The position numbers and the translations under genes were made by a program. The notes under the pieces are model-generated. The model was not told where the DNA came from and made no database searches. It saw nothing but the letters and a program-made list of their open reading frames with translations. A stretch of DNA of 64,000 bases from Oxytricha trifallax (lineage: Eukaryota > Ciliophora > Spirotrichea > Sporadotrichida > Oxytrichidae): positions 62,001-126,000 of the forward strand of contig ARYC01000602.1 in the NCBI GenBank assembly GCA_000711775.1, read 5' to 3'. This document shows positions 34,340 to 46,133 of this stretch, piece after piece; within the stretch, counting starts at the first letter, position 1; each line of letters opens with the position of its first letter.

Positions 34340-35706
34340 ATTAGCATTTTTGAGGAAGGGAACATCCTTCTAAAAATTGGAACATATTCGTATAAGACAG
34401 ACTGCTCTCCAAAGGAAAACTTAAAAGTTGAGCTCAAATTCGAGTAGTACCTCACCATTCATGCTAGCTTTTAAAAAGTTAATTTAAAAATAATTAAAAG
34501 ATGCATAAATATTACATTATAACAAATAAAATCATTGCCTGAATTCTACCAAACTCACACTTTCACTATCAATTAAAATCAAAAAATAAAATAAGATACT
34601 CTTTTAAATAATTATAAAAATAGAATTCATTAATTAACTTGGGATTTTCATAAGGGCTAGCTCATTTATATATTGGGAAGATATTCATAGTATATCCATG
34701 ATAAAACCAAGAAAACTATATTGTATTATAAATGTTAATATTTAAATAAATATAGAATCGAAAGAATTTTTTAAAATAAAATTAGCATTATTCCCTATCT
34801 AGAATTAAACTAAATGAATTGAAATTATTTTAGGGACATGAAATGGTAGAGATTTATTGGTTCAGACTAAAGGTGAGATTGCTGAGATGTTGAGTCAAGT
34901 GCATTCAAATGGAGGTAATCTCGCTTTAATTTTCTAATCAAATAAACGATATTAAGTATTTCACCTCAACTATTGGAAAGTAGTTGCATCAGGATTTTAA
35001 AGTTGAACATCAAGATTAATAAATCGTAAAAATTATATTTATATTGTCAAGAAGACGCCAAGTTACCACAATAAAATATAGCTCTTTGGAATTAAATCTA
35101 AATTGCAAACGAAATTAAGGTATAGAAGTTTGATAGTAAGGCAAGTTCTATTCCAGTCAATCAATCGAAGCCGTCTGTAAACTTCTCTGAGCTCAACTAA
35201 ACCTTTTACTATACTGAGCACAATGACCATTAGATTTCCAATTAAGAAAGCAATTCACTTAACATTTCTTCTTTCAATAAGAATACATCTGACTTAAAGA
35301 TCTCTAATGCTCTACTTAAACCAGGTCTATTTTGAAAAAGAGATTAGTCTGCAATGAACCTGAACTTCCAGTAAAGGAAAAAGATAGAAAACTTCACAAA
35401 AGTTCTTCAGAATAGTGTCAAAAAAGGAAAGTCTCTTTTAGAAACAACAGAAGAAAGCAAAGATTTGTTGAATAGGAAAATGCAATTGAGTGAGCCATTA
35501 CAAGAAAGTATTCAACTCAAGCTTAAGTAAGACTTGAAACAGCAAACTCTTATTGAACTTTTCGACGAGTAGAAATATGCAGAGAGTAATTATGATATGT
35601 TGCCTGATTAACATAACTAAGATATCTTGAAAGGACAGTAGTAAATGGCAATGAAAATTAATTATAATAGAAATACATTGAATACCACTTTATATCTTTA
35701 AAAATG
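34340..35706 (+). pseudogene. Gene with coiled-coil-like C-terminus, one internal TGA
   Basis: Opens as EEGNILLKIGTYSYKTDCSP (~34350), AT-rich to ~34830. Then GEIAEMLSQVHSNGGNLALI and KRYQVFHLNYWKVVASGF (~34850-35010), and EDAKLPQQNIALWNQIQIAN from ~35050. From ~35050 to TGA 35704-35706 the frame is continuous (about 218 codons) except for one in-frame TGA near 35335 (PGLF-TGA-KRD). Its second half (KKGKSLLETTEESKDLLNRK, LQESIQLKLKQDLKQQTLIE) is helical and coiled-coil-like. No family recognised. The lone TGA may be a nonsense mutation. Confidence 0.5.
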
Positions 35707-36008
35707 ATAATTCTAGTTCGAGAATGAGATTCAAAAAATCAAGAAAAAAACACGGAATCCATGTTAAGGAAATTATATAGAAAACATAATCATTTTTTTA
35801 TAAGATAAATATCTCATTATTAAAAAATATTCACTAAAAAATAGATTATTTAATTGTTACTGTCTGAATTTAAATATTATATATCGATAAGTAAAGTTTA
35901 ATTGTATTCAAAACTTCAAGAATAAATTATTTCTATATTAAGTAAATTTTTATTTTACTCCCTCATAATCAAATTTGATTTTATAATAATAAATTTTTTG
36001 TTTTAATT

Positions 36009-36893
36009 ATGATTAGAGATTAGCAAGTAGATTTGAGATCATATAACTTACTTGAAGACGATAAATATTTCTTTGACGATTAAGATGATTACTATGAAGA
36101 AGAGAATATTTATAAAAACTAAATGTCTCATGATAATGATACAGGAAGACCCACAAAGAGATAGGGAAAAACAATAAACTATGCATCTCAAAATAAACAA
36201 AGGAAGTCGCTTTCCAAGTCAAATGCCTCCATATAAAAGAAGAGGGAGGTTGTATTTATTGTGTTGCAAAAAATAATTTATATGTTGAATCAAAATCATA
36301 AAACAAATTATATTTTAATTGTTGTTGAATTTTAAAAATTGGAAATTTTATAACATTTGATATGAGTAATTAAAAATTTGTCATACTTTTTAAGATTTAT
36401 CAAATCATCCCCATAATTACATAATATAACTATAATAGAGTGTAACTATAATAAATGATATATTTCAACTGAAGTCTAGCCATATTATTATCATGATTAT
36501 CTAATAAAAACTAAATTTATGAGATGCTTCAAAATATTTGATTACACTTGAAGTTTTTTCATCAAATCTTCAAATTATATCAACTCTTATATTAATCTAT
36601 TTAAATTAAATTCAATATCATAATCCATAATAATTTTCATTTAAGTGATTAATACTTTTTTATTCCAGCACCAGACGAGTAAGAAATAATCAAGGGGAAT
36701 ATGTTGAAAAATGGTGAATAGAGTTTCAACATTCAGTTTGAAGATAAATTCATTCAAGGTCTGAAGGTAAAGTTTCCAAGATCTTTACAGATCTCTCTAA
36801 GCAAGTTCTAGACTCTTTTAACAAGTATCATAAAAAAGTATTGTTTTAATTCTGTTTTCAAACTCACCCTTGGTAAAAAGTAAACTTGAAAAT
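36009..36893 (+). pseudogene. Gene in two coding segments around an AT-rich, IES-like spacer
   Basis: ATG 36009 opens MIRDQQVDLRSYNLLEDDKY, an acidic N-terminus (DDQDDYYEEEN), then TGRPTKRQGKTINYASQNK and a basic run up to ~36245. About 420 bases of AT-rich DNA follow. Coding-like sequence resumes at ~36668 (DEQEIIKGNMLKNGEQSFNI, FEDKFIQGLKVKFPRSLQIS) and ends at TGA 36891-36893. This is the most IES-like arrangement in the window: two good coding blocks in the same direction around a clean AT-rich spacer. Function unknown. Confidence 0.5.
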
Positions 36894-37423
36894 TTATTGA
36901 CTATAAGTTAAATAATTATTGAAAAGGGTTTACATCACCTTGATTTGCATTATATGTGGTAGAATTAAACATTGGTTTGTCTTGAGGAGAAAGGACTAGA
37001 TAAGAGAAGCGGAGAATTAATACTTAAAAAATATCAATTCTTAAAAAGTTATGTTAAATTTTATAATTTTTATATAACTCCAGAAAATTAGCTATATAAC
37101 CTATTCGAAGTTTTGATGCTGTAATAATTTCATATTTTATTATTTTGTTTTCATAAATTTTACTATCGATAAAATATATAAAAAAATAAGTAAATTCAAA
37201 TTTAGAATAAATTTATTTAATCATAACGTTTATAATTTTGAATAGCTTGTATTTATAGTTTAAAGACATAGAGTTATAATTGTTAATTTTAAACTAAATA
37301 TAATCTATTAACTAACCTCAGTTTAAAAACTTCAAAATTATCAAATAACTAAGAAGAAAATAATGGATAAACTCTAATATTAACTGATATTAATAATATT
37401 TTTTCTATAAAAATGGCATAAGG

Positions 37424-38374
37424 ATTGAAAAATCCTCCTGAAATCGGTTGAGAAATATTTAAAGATACTTAAATAGTCAAGACCAAAAGATTGGCAACAT
37501 TAAATCACATTACGCCTGCCAAGATTAAACACGCCAAATTTCATCAACACCATAAATAAACTTACAAACTATGCAGTAGATGAGATTAATCTGATTAAAT
37601 AAATATAAATATAAGCAATTTAAATGGACTACCTAGATAGAATTCACAAAATTATTAGAATTAAAGAAGTAGCCATTCATTCATGCACATATGGCCACTT
37701 TCATTTTTTTGCAAAACAATCATGACAACTGTACATGAAAAGGACATCAAAACTATAATCCAATAAGCGAAAAAGCCCCTAAAAAAATATGTTAAATTCG
37801 TTACGCTTATTAAACTGATGGGTATTTCCTTGTTAATAGCTTAAGAATATTTGAATGTGATGGAGCAAAAATTATTGAGCTTCAGTCTAAAGATTCAAGA
37901 ATACAGTATGAATGGCATTTGATCAATAATTAAACGATGATCTATCAACATATTTCACAAATGTTAAACACAGTATTCTAAAGATGTTCGTTTAACTGAT
38001 CTTTCACTTATATAATAACATTTATTTTACGAACTGGTTCAGAGAATAACACCACCATCGTTACTTAGTACTCCATTGTCTTATCTAGTCAGGCGTACAG
38101 ATGGAAATTATTTTACAGCATTTAAAGTGAGGATTACTTTTATTAGCATACAGCAGCCTCACATCACACATCGCTCACATAACTAAATTAAAAGCTACGC
38201 GCGCGTTTAACAGCAGGTTCAAAATGGCAGTATCATCAGTGGCTATCCTCTTGTTAGTGTATCCAAACTACAGTTGTAGTTGATTGTATCATCACCAATG
38301 AAGAAAAATAAGACACATGGACAACTACAACCCTATAGTAAGTAACACAAGAAAAAATAATAAAGATCCTTTGA
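37424..38374 (+). pseudogene. Unknown gene: one frame with two or more in-frame TGA codons
   Basis: From ~37640 to 38374 a single frame reads well: FTKLLELKKQPFIHAHMATF, QNNHDNCT, TGA (37736-37738), KGHQNYNPISEKAPKK, TDGYFLVNSLRIFECDGAKI, then TGA (37997-37999), SFTYIITFILRTGSENNTTI, YRWKLFYSIQSEDYF, ending at TGA 38372-38374. The TGAs are 87 and 125 codons apart in the same frame. Upstream, ATG 37424 reads MAQGLKNPPEIG-TGA-EIFK and THRLATLNHITPAK-type sequence. No family recognised. Either nonsense mutations (TGG to TGA) or readthrough. Confidence 0.45.
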
Positions 38375-38459
38375 GCATACTCAGAGATGCAATCCCATTA
38401 ATTTATACGAAAATCAGAGATGATGAATAAATTGCTTAAATTAATTTTATCTTCATATT

Positions 38460-39775
38460 TATATAAATAAACACAAAGGAAAGTCATGTATATAAATTAT
38501 AATTGGCTATAGATTAATTCTAGTTTTTTTATTAATTTAACTGGAGTTGTATTAAAAAGCATTTTTTATCTATATTAATTTTAAATTCTACTATTAATTA
38601 TTTAAAAAAGCTATTTATTAACTTTAATTACTAAATAATCAAATTCATGAACGTTATGATTTAATAAATTGATTATAAATTTGAATTTCCTTTTTTTTCC
38701 AATTTTTTATATTATCGATATTATGTTTTCATAAATTTTACTTTATTTTTCAAAAAGAAATAATTAATATAACAATATTACGCTGTTTTTAAACAATACT
38801 ATTGAAATGAAGCATTAGTTTAGCGATATAATCATTTTAAACTTAAGACTTTTGTTCAACACTATTAATCTTATATATTCAAAGATTCATATATGAAATA
38901 TGCTCATTAATATATAAAATTTTGACCTTTTAATATAAAAAATATTCCTTTATAAATCCGATAATTTTAAAATTAACTTTACTCAATTTAATTTACTTCA
39001 TTTTTAAAGTAGCTCAACTTGAAATATTAAGGAAAAATAAATATTTTAGACTGCGTAACATCTTTGGTTTATTATTTTTAAATCATAGTCTACTTTTATA
39101 TAATTGACTATTATCTCTATATATTTAAAAAAAATAATTCTAAGATTGAATCCAAGTTCACAAATATCGTTTATTTTAGACAAATTTAAAAGCACCATAG
39201 ATTAGTAGTAAACTACCATTAAATTTATGATAGTTAAGATTTATATCACATCAAAGTTCGTTAAGGCTATTGAGATATTTTTGAAATATTTATTGTTTCG
39301 ATAGATAAGTTATTTATGTATATTTTCAAGTTTGTGTTTTAGTTAATTTATTAAGCTATTAGTTTTCAGCAAATTTAATTATTTGTCAATCAAATAATTT
39401 ATTTAGGAAATAATTATGAGCATTCTAATTTTATAAATTATTTATTGAAACTGTATTAAATACAATAATGAAATTTATTCAGTGAGTTTCAGTTCTTCTT
39501 ATTATTCTCTTTGATCTATATTTTATGTATTGCAAAAAATAATAAATACATTAAATAAGGCAAAGCATCATAAAATATATATTTTATATCTTTTTAATTT
39601 TTGGCTTTCTAACTAGAAGGCAAGCACTCTAGCGATTTCGCATTGTGTTAAAATCATCATAAATAATTCAATCTTTTGAAATATTTTTGCTATGACTTAA
39701 TGTTTAATTTAGCTTATTTGTCTAATGATGGTTAAAGTCCTTTTTAAAATCAATTTCTTAATCATTAAGTTTTAT
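38460..39775. other. AT-rich spacer, nothing recognised
   Basis: About 1.3 kb with no convincing frame. Short direct A/T repeats only. Confidence 0.5.
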
Positions 39776-39779
39776 AGCG

Positions 39780-41409
39780 AATAAAAGCATTTTTATTCAT
39801 TTATTAGGCAAACTCTTTTGTGGGAGATCACTTTAGACTAGGAGTCCTATTAAATATATTTGCTGTTCTTTATTAATATGAATCTTTAAATTGAAATCTA
39901 TATACAAATCAATTTTCTAAAGTTTGATAACCCAGGTTATTATTGTTTGTATTATTAACTGGAAGAAAATTAAGAAAACTATTATGAGAGTAAAAGTAGG
40001 CGTTTTCCAAAGGAAATAAAAAAAAGTTCCATTAATTCTGTCATAGGTATAATAGTAATAGAGATACAAACCTTATAAAATACAGAATAATTTTCTATTG
40101 AAAGTATGATACAGGCCAAGCTTATGAAAGTGCGGGAGTAAGTGTTGTAAATAATTTCAAAGTTTGCAGCTAAAATTATGGCACAGTAAATAATTATATT
40201 ATCATCGATAAAGAAGCAGGATGACCTTTAGGATTCACAGATAATTTCTCAGGGATGTAGCTAATAAAAAATAAGATAAAAAGTGATTAAGTAAATGAGA
40301 ATACTACAAATCTCAAAAAATGGAAGCTGATAAAGATTTTTCCCTTCATCCCGAGTTTTTATTTATCCGAAGTTTCTAATAATGTCTCTCTATCATATTC
40401 TTGATCAAATTGTGCGTACTACATTATAGGAAGACTGGTGATTAATATGATGTACACTTGTTATATCCACTGTTCATTCATTCATTGGCCTGAAAATTAA
40501 TTAAAAAATCCAAACCAAAATTAAGTAGCACCAAGCCTATATTTGTGTAATGCACATAGCATATCAGATAAGTATTCTTTCTATAAGATTCACGCCCATG
40601 AACAAATATTAAATTCCTTAGAAATTTAAACTATCCTATTGCATAATCAGAAGCTCTTGATGCCTATGAACCTTCTTTGCCCAGAATTACTATTCCAAAT
40701 GAGCTTAGTTAATCATACTCACATCATTTGGACCATCTCCTATTGCTAAATTTATTTCGGTTGGAAAATTCTTTCTCTACAAAAGCTACTAACTCACCTT
40801 TCTATCTATGTGAAACTGTGTATACGAATAAAACCTTGATTTGACTGCAAATTTTTAGGAAAATTTCTTGTAGTTTAATATTTTCACAAATCAATGATAA
40901 TACTTATCCATCAATTAGTAAATGATATGCTTGATTTAAATTTTGTAAGATTATGTTTGCTTCTTTACTATTTAGCCCAATTATTTAGTTCAGAGCTCGT
41001 CTTTAACTGTTGGAGTTGCTAATCAGTATAAAATAGCCCAAAATTATACCCTATACTAGTAACGATTTCTATTTTATCACCAGTCAATAGCCATTATTTA
41101 TAATTCCCAGTTCTTACATTTACTTAAATGTTTCTACAACTTAATCTAAAAATTAAATTCCTCATTTTGAACTTGATTAGCAACTTTCATTTATTGCATT
41201 ACATTCAAAAATTCATCTTAGCTAATGTCTTTAATTCTATTAACTAAATTTTTTAAGTCTTTTTTATGAGGCAAGATTAACAAATCATAAGGAAGTATCA
41301 AATTCATGAGATGCTTTTTCAATTTATCTTAAAAGGCAAAATATTATTGAATCTTAGCCTTTAAAAATCAATTTACTGTTTTATTATTCATCTTTTTATA
41401 ATTTCTCTC
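39780..41409 (-). pseudogene. P4-type ATPase (phospholipid flippase) pseudogene, 3' part
   Basis: The minus strand encodes, in order, WLLTGDKIEIVTSIGYNFG (~41050-41100, the LTGDK motif of the P domain), a helical stretch with LFVYTVSHRQKGELVAFVEK (~40770-40840), NLAIGDGPNDVSMINQAH (~40700-40750, the GDGxND hinge), GKEGSQASRASDYAIGQFKF (~40640-40700), FVHGRESYRKNTYLICYVHY, then C-terminal membrane segments and ITSLPIMQYAQFDQEYDRE. These are diagnostic of P4-ATPases. Several frameshifts and TGAs show decay. The upstream half lies at 52320-53430, beyond the TBE nest that split the gene. Confidence 0.85.
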
Positions 41410-43148
41410 ATTCAAAACCCCAAAACCCTTTAATGAGGTTTATATGTGCTTTTATTTGTAGGGAATTTGTTAGGGGTTGTGGTTATTTATTAAATGCGAG
41501 ACTAAAATTACAAGCATTTGGGGTCTATTTATGATGAAGGGTATATAGATTTAGTGTTTAAGCTGCGTTATGGATGTGATATATGCAGTGAATAAGTCAA
41601 AACCAGAACTGAAGTATAAGTCTATTGCTTTACTTTTAAAGAGAATTCCATCAACTGTTCACTATCACTACTTGAAAGCTGTGTAATTAAAGCAATAATA
41701 ATTTAATTCATAGCCTAAAGGGAATTCAAAATTTCTTTAGAAGCATATTGACTTTCTTATCAATGAAAAAACTTTGAAGTTTTGGGCTTACTTCTCTATT
41801 GACTAAATAGCTACTATGTTTCACCACCAGTTCCCTGAGTTGAAGATCTCTGCATGTTATGTTGCTAACATTTATAAACGAAATAGTATCTTAAATAAAA
41901 GATTTAAATCGAATCAATAGTGTAGTTGATTTCCCTCTGACATTTTACAACAACAAATTAAATCTGATTTATAAGTAAATTCAAAGAGGCTTATCGAATA
42001 ATATGAAGTTTATTCATGCTGACGAGGCTATGTTTACCTTCAACACTTTCATCGAGAAATCATGGTATAAAAAGTGTAGTAATATAGAGGTATATGACTA
42101 AAAAGTCAAGGTATAAAGAATGGCAATTCTTGGAGATATTAGTGAAGATGCTGCTTTAGAGACTTATGTTATTCATCCTCGATCTATTAAGACAGAGCAG
42201 TATATCGAATTCTTAGAACAGCTGAGAGAGAAGTACCCTGAATAAGAGATTATACTATTCGTTGATAATCTTTCTTTTCATAAGACTAAAGAAACAAGGA
42301 AGATTTATGAACAACTTAGAATAACGCCAGTAAAAACCCCAAAACCCCTTAGTGAGGTTTATATGTACTTTGATTTATAGGGTATAGTTGGGGTCTTATT
42401 AGGGTTAGTAGAGAAATTACGCCAATTTGCAAAATGAGAAATAGAAATTAGCGAAATTTAGGATATGTTTATGATGAGAAATATTTAAATTTATTGCTTA
42501 AGCTAAGGTATGGTTCGAGTATTAATATAGATAAGTCAAACCAGTGCTGAATTATCAGCTATAGCAAAGCTCCTATACAAGACTGCCTCAATTATTAGGT
42601 ATTATTGCATGTTAGCTGTTTAGCATTATAACTCAGGCACTTTAAAACATCCAGCAAGAAAATAAAAGTTCTCAAAGCACCATGTTTACTACCTCTGCGA
42701 CTCGAAGACTATAAAATATTGGGCGCACTTTCCACTCGACTAGCGAGCTGTGATGTTTCTTCGCAAGTTTTCTGATATGCTTATCTCTCTTTAAACTATA
42801 GCCAATATTTAAAGAAGAAAGGGTATTACTTTTAAGACTGTCAATAGAGTGAAGAGTGTGATTGATTGCACAGTGCTATTTTATAGTAATAATTTAAATT
42901 AAATGCAGAGAACTATTACTAATAACATCGAGTTCAAACACGCTGATGAAGCTGTTTTTACCTTCAACTCTTAGTTCAAGAAATATGATAATATAGAAGT
43001 GTATGACTAAAAAGTAAAGGCAGTCACCCATGCAATTTTAGCTGGTATTAGCGAAGATTCATACTTAGAAAGTTATGCCATTCAACCTCGCTCTATTAAC
43101 ATAGAGCAGTTTATTAATTTTTTACATAAGCTAAGAGATAAATATAAT

Positions 43149-43158
43149 AATAATAATA

Positions 43159-43210
<52 letters not shown>
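43149..43210. repeat. (AAT)n microsatellite, tail of E1
   Basis: About 20 AAT units on the plus strand. As the 3' end of the minus-strand element it reads (ATT)n. Confidence 0.95.
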
Positions 43211-43212
<2 letters not shown>

Positions 43213-43320
43213 GATCACATTGAGGTCTCTGGGGACCCCGATCAATAATATGTCTTAATATATGTAAGGGTCAAGCCCTTTTATAAGTTCAAGTGGTAGT
43301 TAATATGGTCATTAACTAGG

Positions 43321-44745
43321 TCACTGAAAATTCTTCTTAGGTTTTTACTTCTCTGTCATTTTCATCAGCCATTTCTTTTTCTTTCTGTTTTCTTTTCTCT
43401 GTCTTTTCTTTGTTTGAAAGTGAGTCTGTAACATTTTCTGAAGAGATGTACCAACATTGAATTTTACTTGTGAACTTTTGTCGTTGGTGAGAAGCACTCT
43501 CTCTTAAAAGCTTTTTAGCAATAATTCTCCTTGGTAAATGGAACTAAGTTGGTTAAGTAGTTAGATTTCCCATTGTTAAAATTTTGGGTTGGAGTTATTG
43601 TCGTGGGAGTCTACTAGTCTTTGTAGGAATTTAAATCTGATGTCGTGTTCGAATGTTTGGTACATTACACTGTCAGTTAAGACTTATTAGACTCTTTTTG
43701 TTTCCAGAAGAATATCAGGTTTAATTCCTTAATACATTAACACATGTATGAGGGTTATATCTTCTATTGAATCTTAGATCAGATTTTGAGCAGTTTCTGT
43801 TCTATCGGAATTTCTGATATCTATGTCCCTATTTAGTACCTCTGGTATTACCTAGTCAGCTTGTTTGGGTGATTCCTCTCGTATCTTGGAGGTTAGTTGG
43901 AGTGATTCATCTAATATCTTTGTCAGATAGGATGAAATGAAAATTGGGCGACTGGTCTACCTTTCGATAGGGTTTGGTTGTTCCTAGTTGATTAGCTGGG
44001 TTTTCTTTGAATTGAAAAAATGTGGTTTATACTTAGGTTGTGTGTCTAGGTCTTTGTTAGCTAGAGTTGTTTGAGTTATTTTGACTTCTTGAGTTTGTTA
44101 GTGAGTAGTACTTTTTTCCTCCAAATCAACTATGGGGTTTTTGTTTAGGGGTCTCTGGGTGTTGGGTTTAAAAGCTTTTCTCTTTTTCTTCTGAGACAGT
44201 TTGAGATCTCTGTAGTATCTCATTTTGTAGTAGTTTTGCTCGCTCTCGAAGGCCCTGTAGGCTTCTTCCTCATCTTCAGAGTCTTCTTCGTCTGAGATCC
44301 AGTCATCTTCTGAGTTAAGATTAACGTTAGGGTTAACTACTTGTGTTCTAGTAGTTCTTTTTAGGAAGTTTTCAGCAAAGGATTAGATATCCATCTGGTG
44401 GTTTAGGAATTGTTCCTGATTAACAAGGAACTATTAGTGGCTGAGCCTATCTAATCTTGATAAGGGTTGAGTTATTTTATAACTAAGTTCAAGTGTTCGG
44501 TTTGACACGTGTGTGTTCTTGTTCTTATTTAGTACTTAATAGTACCTGTCATCCATGTCTTGGGATGAATCCGAACTGGAGCTTTTTTGGTCTTTGTAGT
44601 AATTAAAGACTTATTAACTGTCTTCTATGATCATACGATCGTCTGAAGATTCGCTGTCATGGCTCTGACTGCGGTCCCTTTGCTAGTTCTTATGAACCAG
44701 TCGGGGGAGAGAGTTCTAGATAGACTTGTGGAGGATTCGTTACAT
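43321..44745 (-). CDS. Intact 474-aa protein of element E1, unknown function
   Basis: From ATG 44743-44745 to TGA 43321-43323, 475 codons with no interruption in ciliate code. Start MQRILHKSIQNSLPRLVHKN. An acidic region DDWISDEEDSEDEEEAYRAF at ~44210-44310. A Ser/Asp-rich N-terminus (SHDSESSDD, SSSSDSSQD). A Gln/Thr-rich middle. A helical second half (LQRLVDSHDN, LLNQLSSIYQGELLLKSFQE). A very basic tail (KKRQRKENRKKKKW). No RT, endonuclease or zinc motif. The basic tail suggests nucleic-acid binding. Codon use is clearly richer in C and G than flanking host-type genes. Confidence 0.75.
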
Positions 44746-45016
44746 TCCGACCTCGGAACAAGTTTCTATCTAATTTAATAATAGATAAATATAATGATTA
44801 AGAGATCATCTTTTTTGTTGATAATCTCTCAGTTCATAAGACTAAGGGGTCTAAGAAAGCTTATGAAAAGTTAAACATAACTCCTGTATACAACGTTCCT
44901 TACAGCCCATAATTTAATGGAATTGAATTCTACTGGAGTTATATCAAGACTCACTTCAAGAAACTGCTACTGTATCACCTTATGCATGACTTGCCTATAG
45001 ATATAGTAGACTTGAT

Positions 45017-45888
45017 TCAGAGTAGCTGCAAGAGAGTGAGCATAGATAAAACGACATTTTGTGCGAGAGAAGTAAGAATGAATGATTATAAATAAGTTTT
45101 AGATTTAAACGAATAAATATATTCAGATATTAAATTGGCCCATAAGGGGTTTGGCTTCTCTTATTTTTCTTCCTCTTATGGCTTGCCTGGGCCCATATTT
45201 CTTCTCTTAGTGCCAGCTCCTGCATCTGTGTTCATTTCATCTGGCTTTTAAACATCTTAATAAAGTCTCTTGCTCACTTCATAAATAGTCTTTGACTTTC
45301 TCTCTCTGTGAACCTTTGCATGCTCTTTCATTAGCAATATGCCAGTTCCAGGTTTCCCTACAAAAATTATGAATCAAAACTTACTTGAGAGCAATGGGTG
45401 CTTTTAAAAATCTGCGAGCCAGGTCTCGCTTATGACTATGCCGCCTTACTTCTTTTAAACTTCTGGAGAAATAGAGTAGCGTTTCTAGTGAGCTTCTTCA
45501 ATTACTTCTCTTAGATAACGTTCTCTCAAAGTACCAAGTACACCAAAGAAGAAGCTCCTTTCTGGAAGTTTGGTAGAGAGCTGTTTCTTATTAGGAAGGT
45601 AAACTACCAACTCTTCATCTTTCATCACATCATCGTAGTGATTAGTGACTGAAATCTCTGGGTAGTTTGGTATTTCTATCAACTTAATTTCATTGTTTTT
45701 GAAGGATTCTCAATGCAAAGTATAGCTTTGAATGAAATTTTGGTACCTTCCATCGTTTAAAGGAATTATCCCACTATATTATATAATTAAGTATACGCTG
45801 CATGCTTACCATGTTGATTGAGGCATCGATAGAGATCTTCCTTGCTTCTAAATCTTGAGATCATTTCTTAAGCTTCAATCCTCTTCAT
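45017..45888 (-). pseudogene. Inner TBE 22 kDa gene, frameshifted
   Basis: ATG 45886-45888 opens MKRIEAQEMISRFRSKEDLY. The frame reads to ~45690, where a one-base shift is needed to continue as IEIPNYPEISVTNHYDDVMK and NKKQLSTKLPERSFFFGVLG. A 27-nt GT-AG intron (45358-45384) follows HPLLS, and the next exon reads RKPGTGILLMKEHAKVHRER to GAGTKRRNMGPGKPQ. Unlike the outer copy it lacks a stop after RRN and runs on to TGA 45017-45019, antisense to the transposase C-terminus. Confidence 0.75.
45358..45384 (-). other. 27-nt intron in inner TBE 22 kDa gene
   Basis: Minus strand GTAAGTTTTGATTC ... TTTTTGTAG, same codon position as 2366-2392 and 49217-49242. Confidence 0.65.
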
Positions 45889-46133
45889 CGCAGTATAAGG
45901 ATACGTGGAGAAAGCTGGCAGTGGCTGTAAGAAACTTCAGAGATGGAGCTCCATTTTTATCAATTTAGTTCCATAAAATTAATTCTAAACTTGCTTAAAT
46001 TTAATTAGTACTGGTACTAATTCCGTTTAATTTTTATTGGTACCAATTTAATAGTACCAATACTTAATTAGTACCTAGATTTAAACTAATGAGGTTTTAA
46101 TGGAGAAGTTCCAAAATGGTTCAAAACATAATT

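Larger units (their letters stand above)
43136..44795 (-). mobile_element. Retroelement-like insertion E1 with intact gene and (ATT)n tail
   Basis: Perfect 13-bp target duplication AGATAAATATAAT at 43136-43148 and 44783-44795. The insert (43149-44782, 1634 bp) is oriented on the minus strand. It begins close to its ATG, encodes a 474-codon frame, then ~100 bp of 3' sequence with two potential hairpins (AAAGGGCTTGACCCTT and GGGGTCCCCAGAGACCTC), then an (ATT)n tail of about 20 units (plus strand (AAT)n, 43149-43210). These are hallmarks of target-primed reverse transcription, but no reverse transcriptase is encoded. Confidence 0.85.
42465..45313 (+). pseudogene. Inner TBE transposase (DDE), interrupted by the E1 insertion
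   Basis: ATG 42465 opens MFMMRNIQIYCLSQGMVRVL. HADEAVFTFNSQFKKYDNIE is at ~42940-43000. After codon KYN (43148) E1 intervenes, and the frame resumes at 44796 with EIIFFVDNLSVHKTKGSKKA and NVPYSPQFNGIEFYWSYIKT (~44893-44955). D, D and E/W landmarks of Tc1/mariner-IS630 transposases are present. Deleting E1 and one target duplication restores one open frame with no internal TGA through the catalytic region. The C-terminus overlaps the antisense 22 kDa gene. The first TGA in frame is near 45310. Confidence 0.85.

Noticed and set aside
43141..43210. (AAT)n tract as a free-standing microsatellite
   Set aside because: Its position between a target duplication and the 3' end of E1 shows that it is the element's tail.
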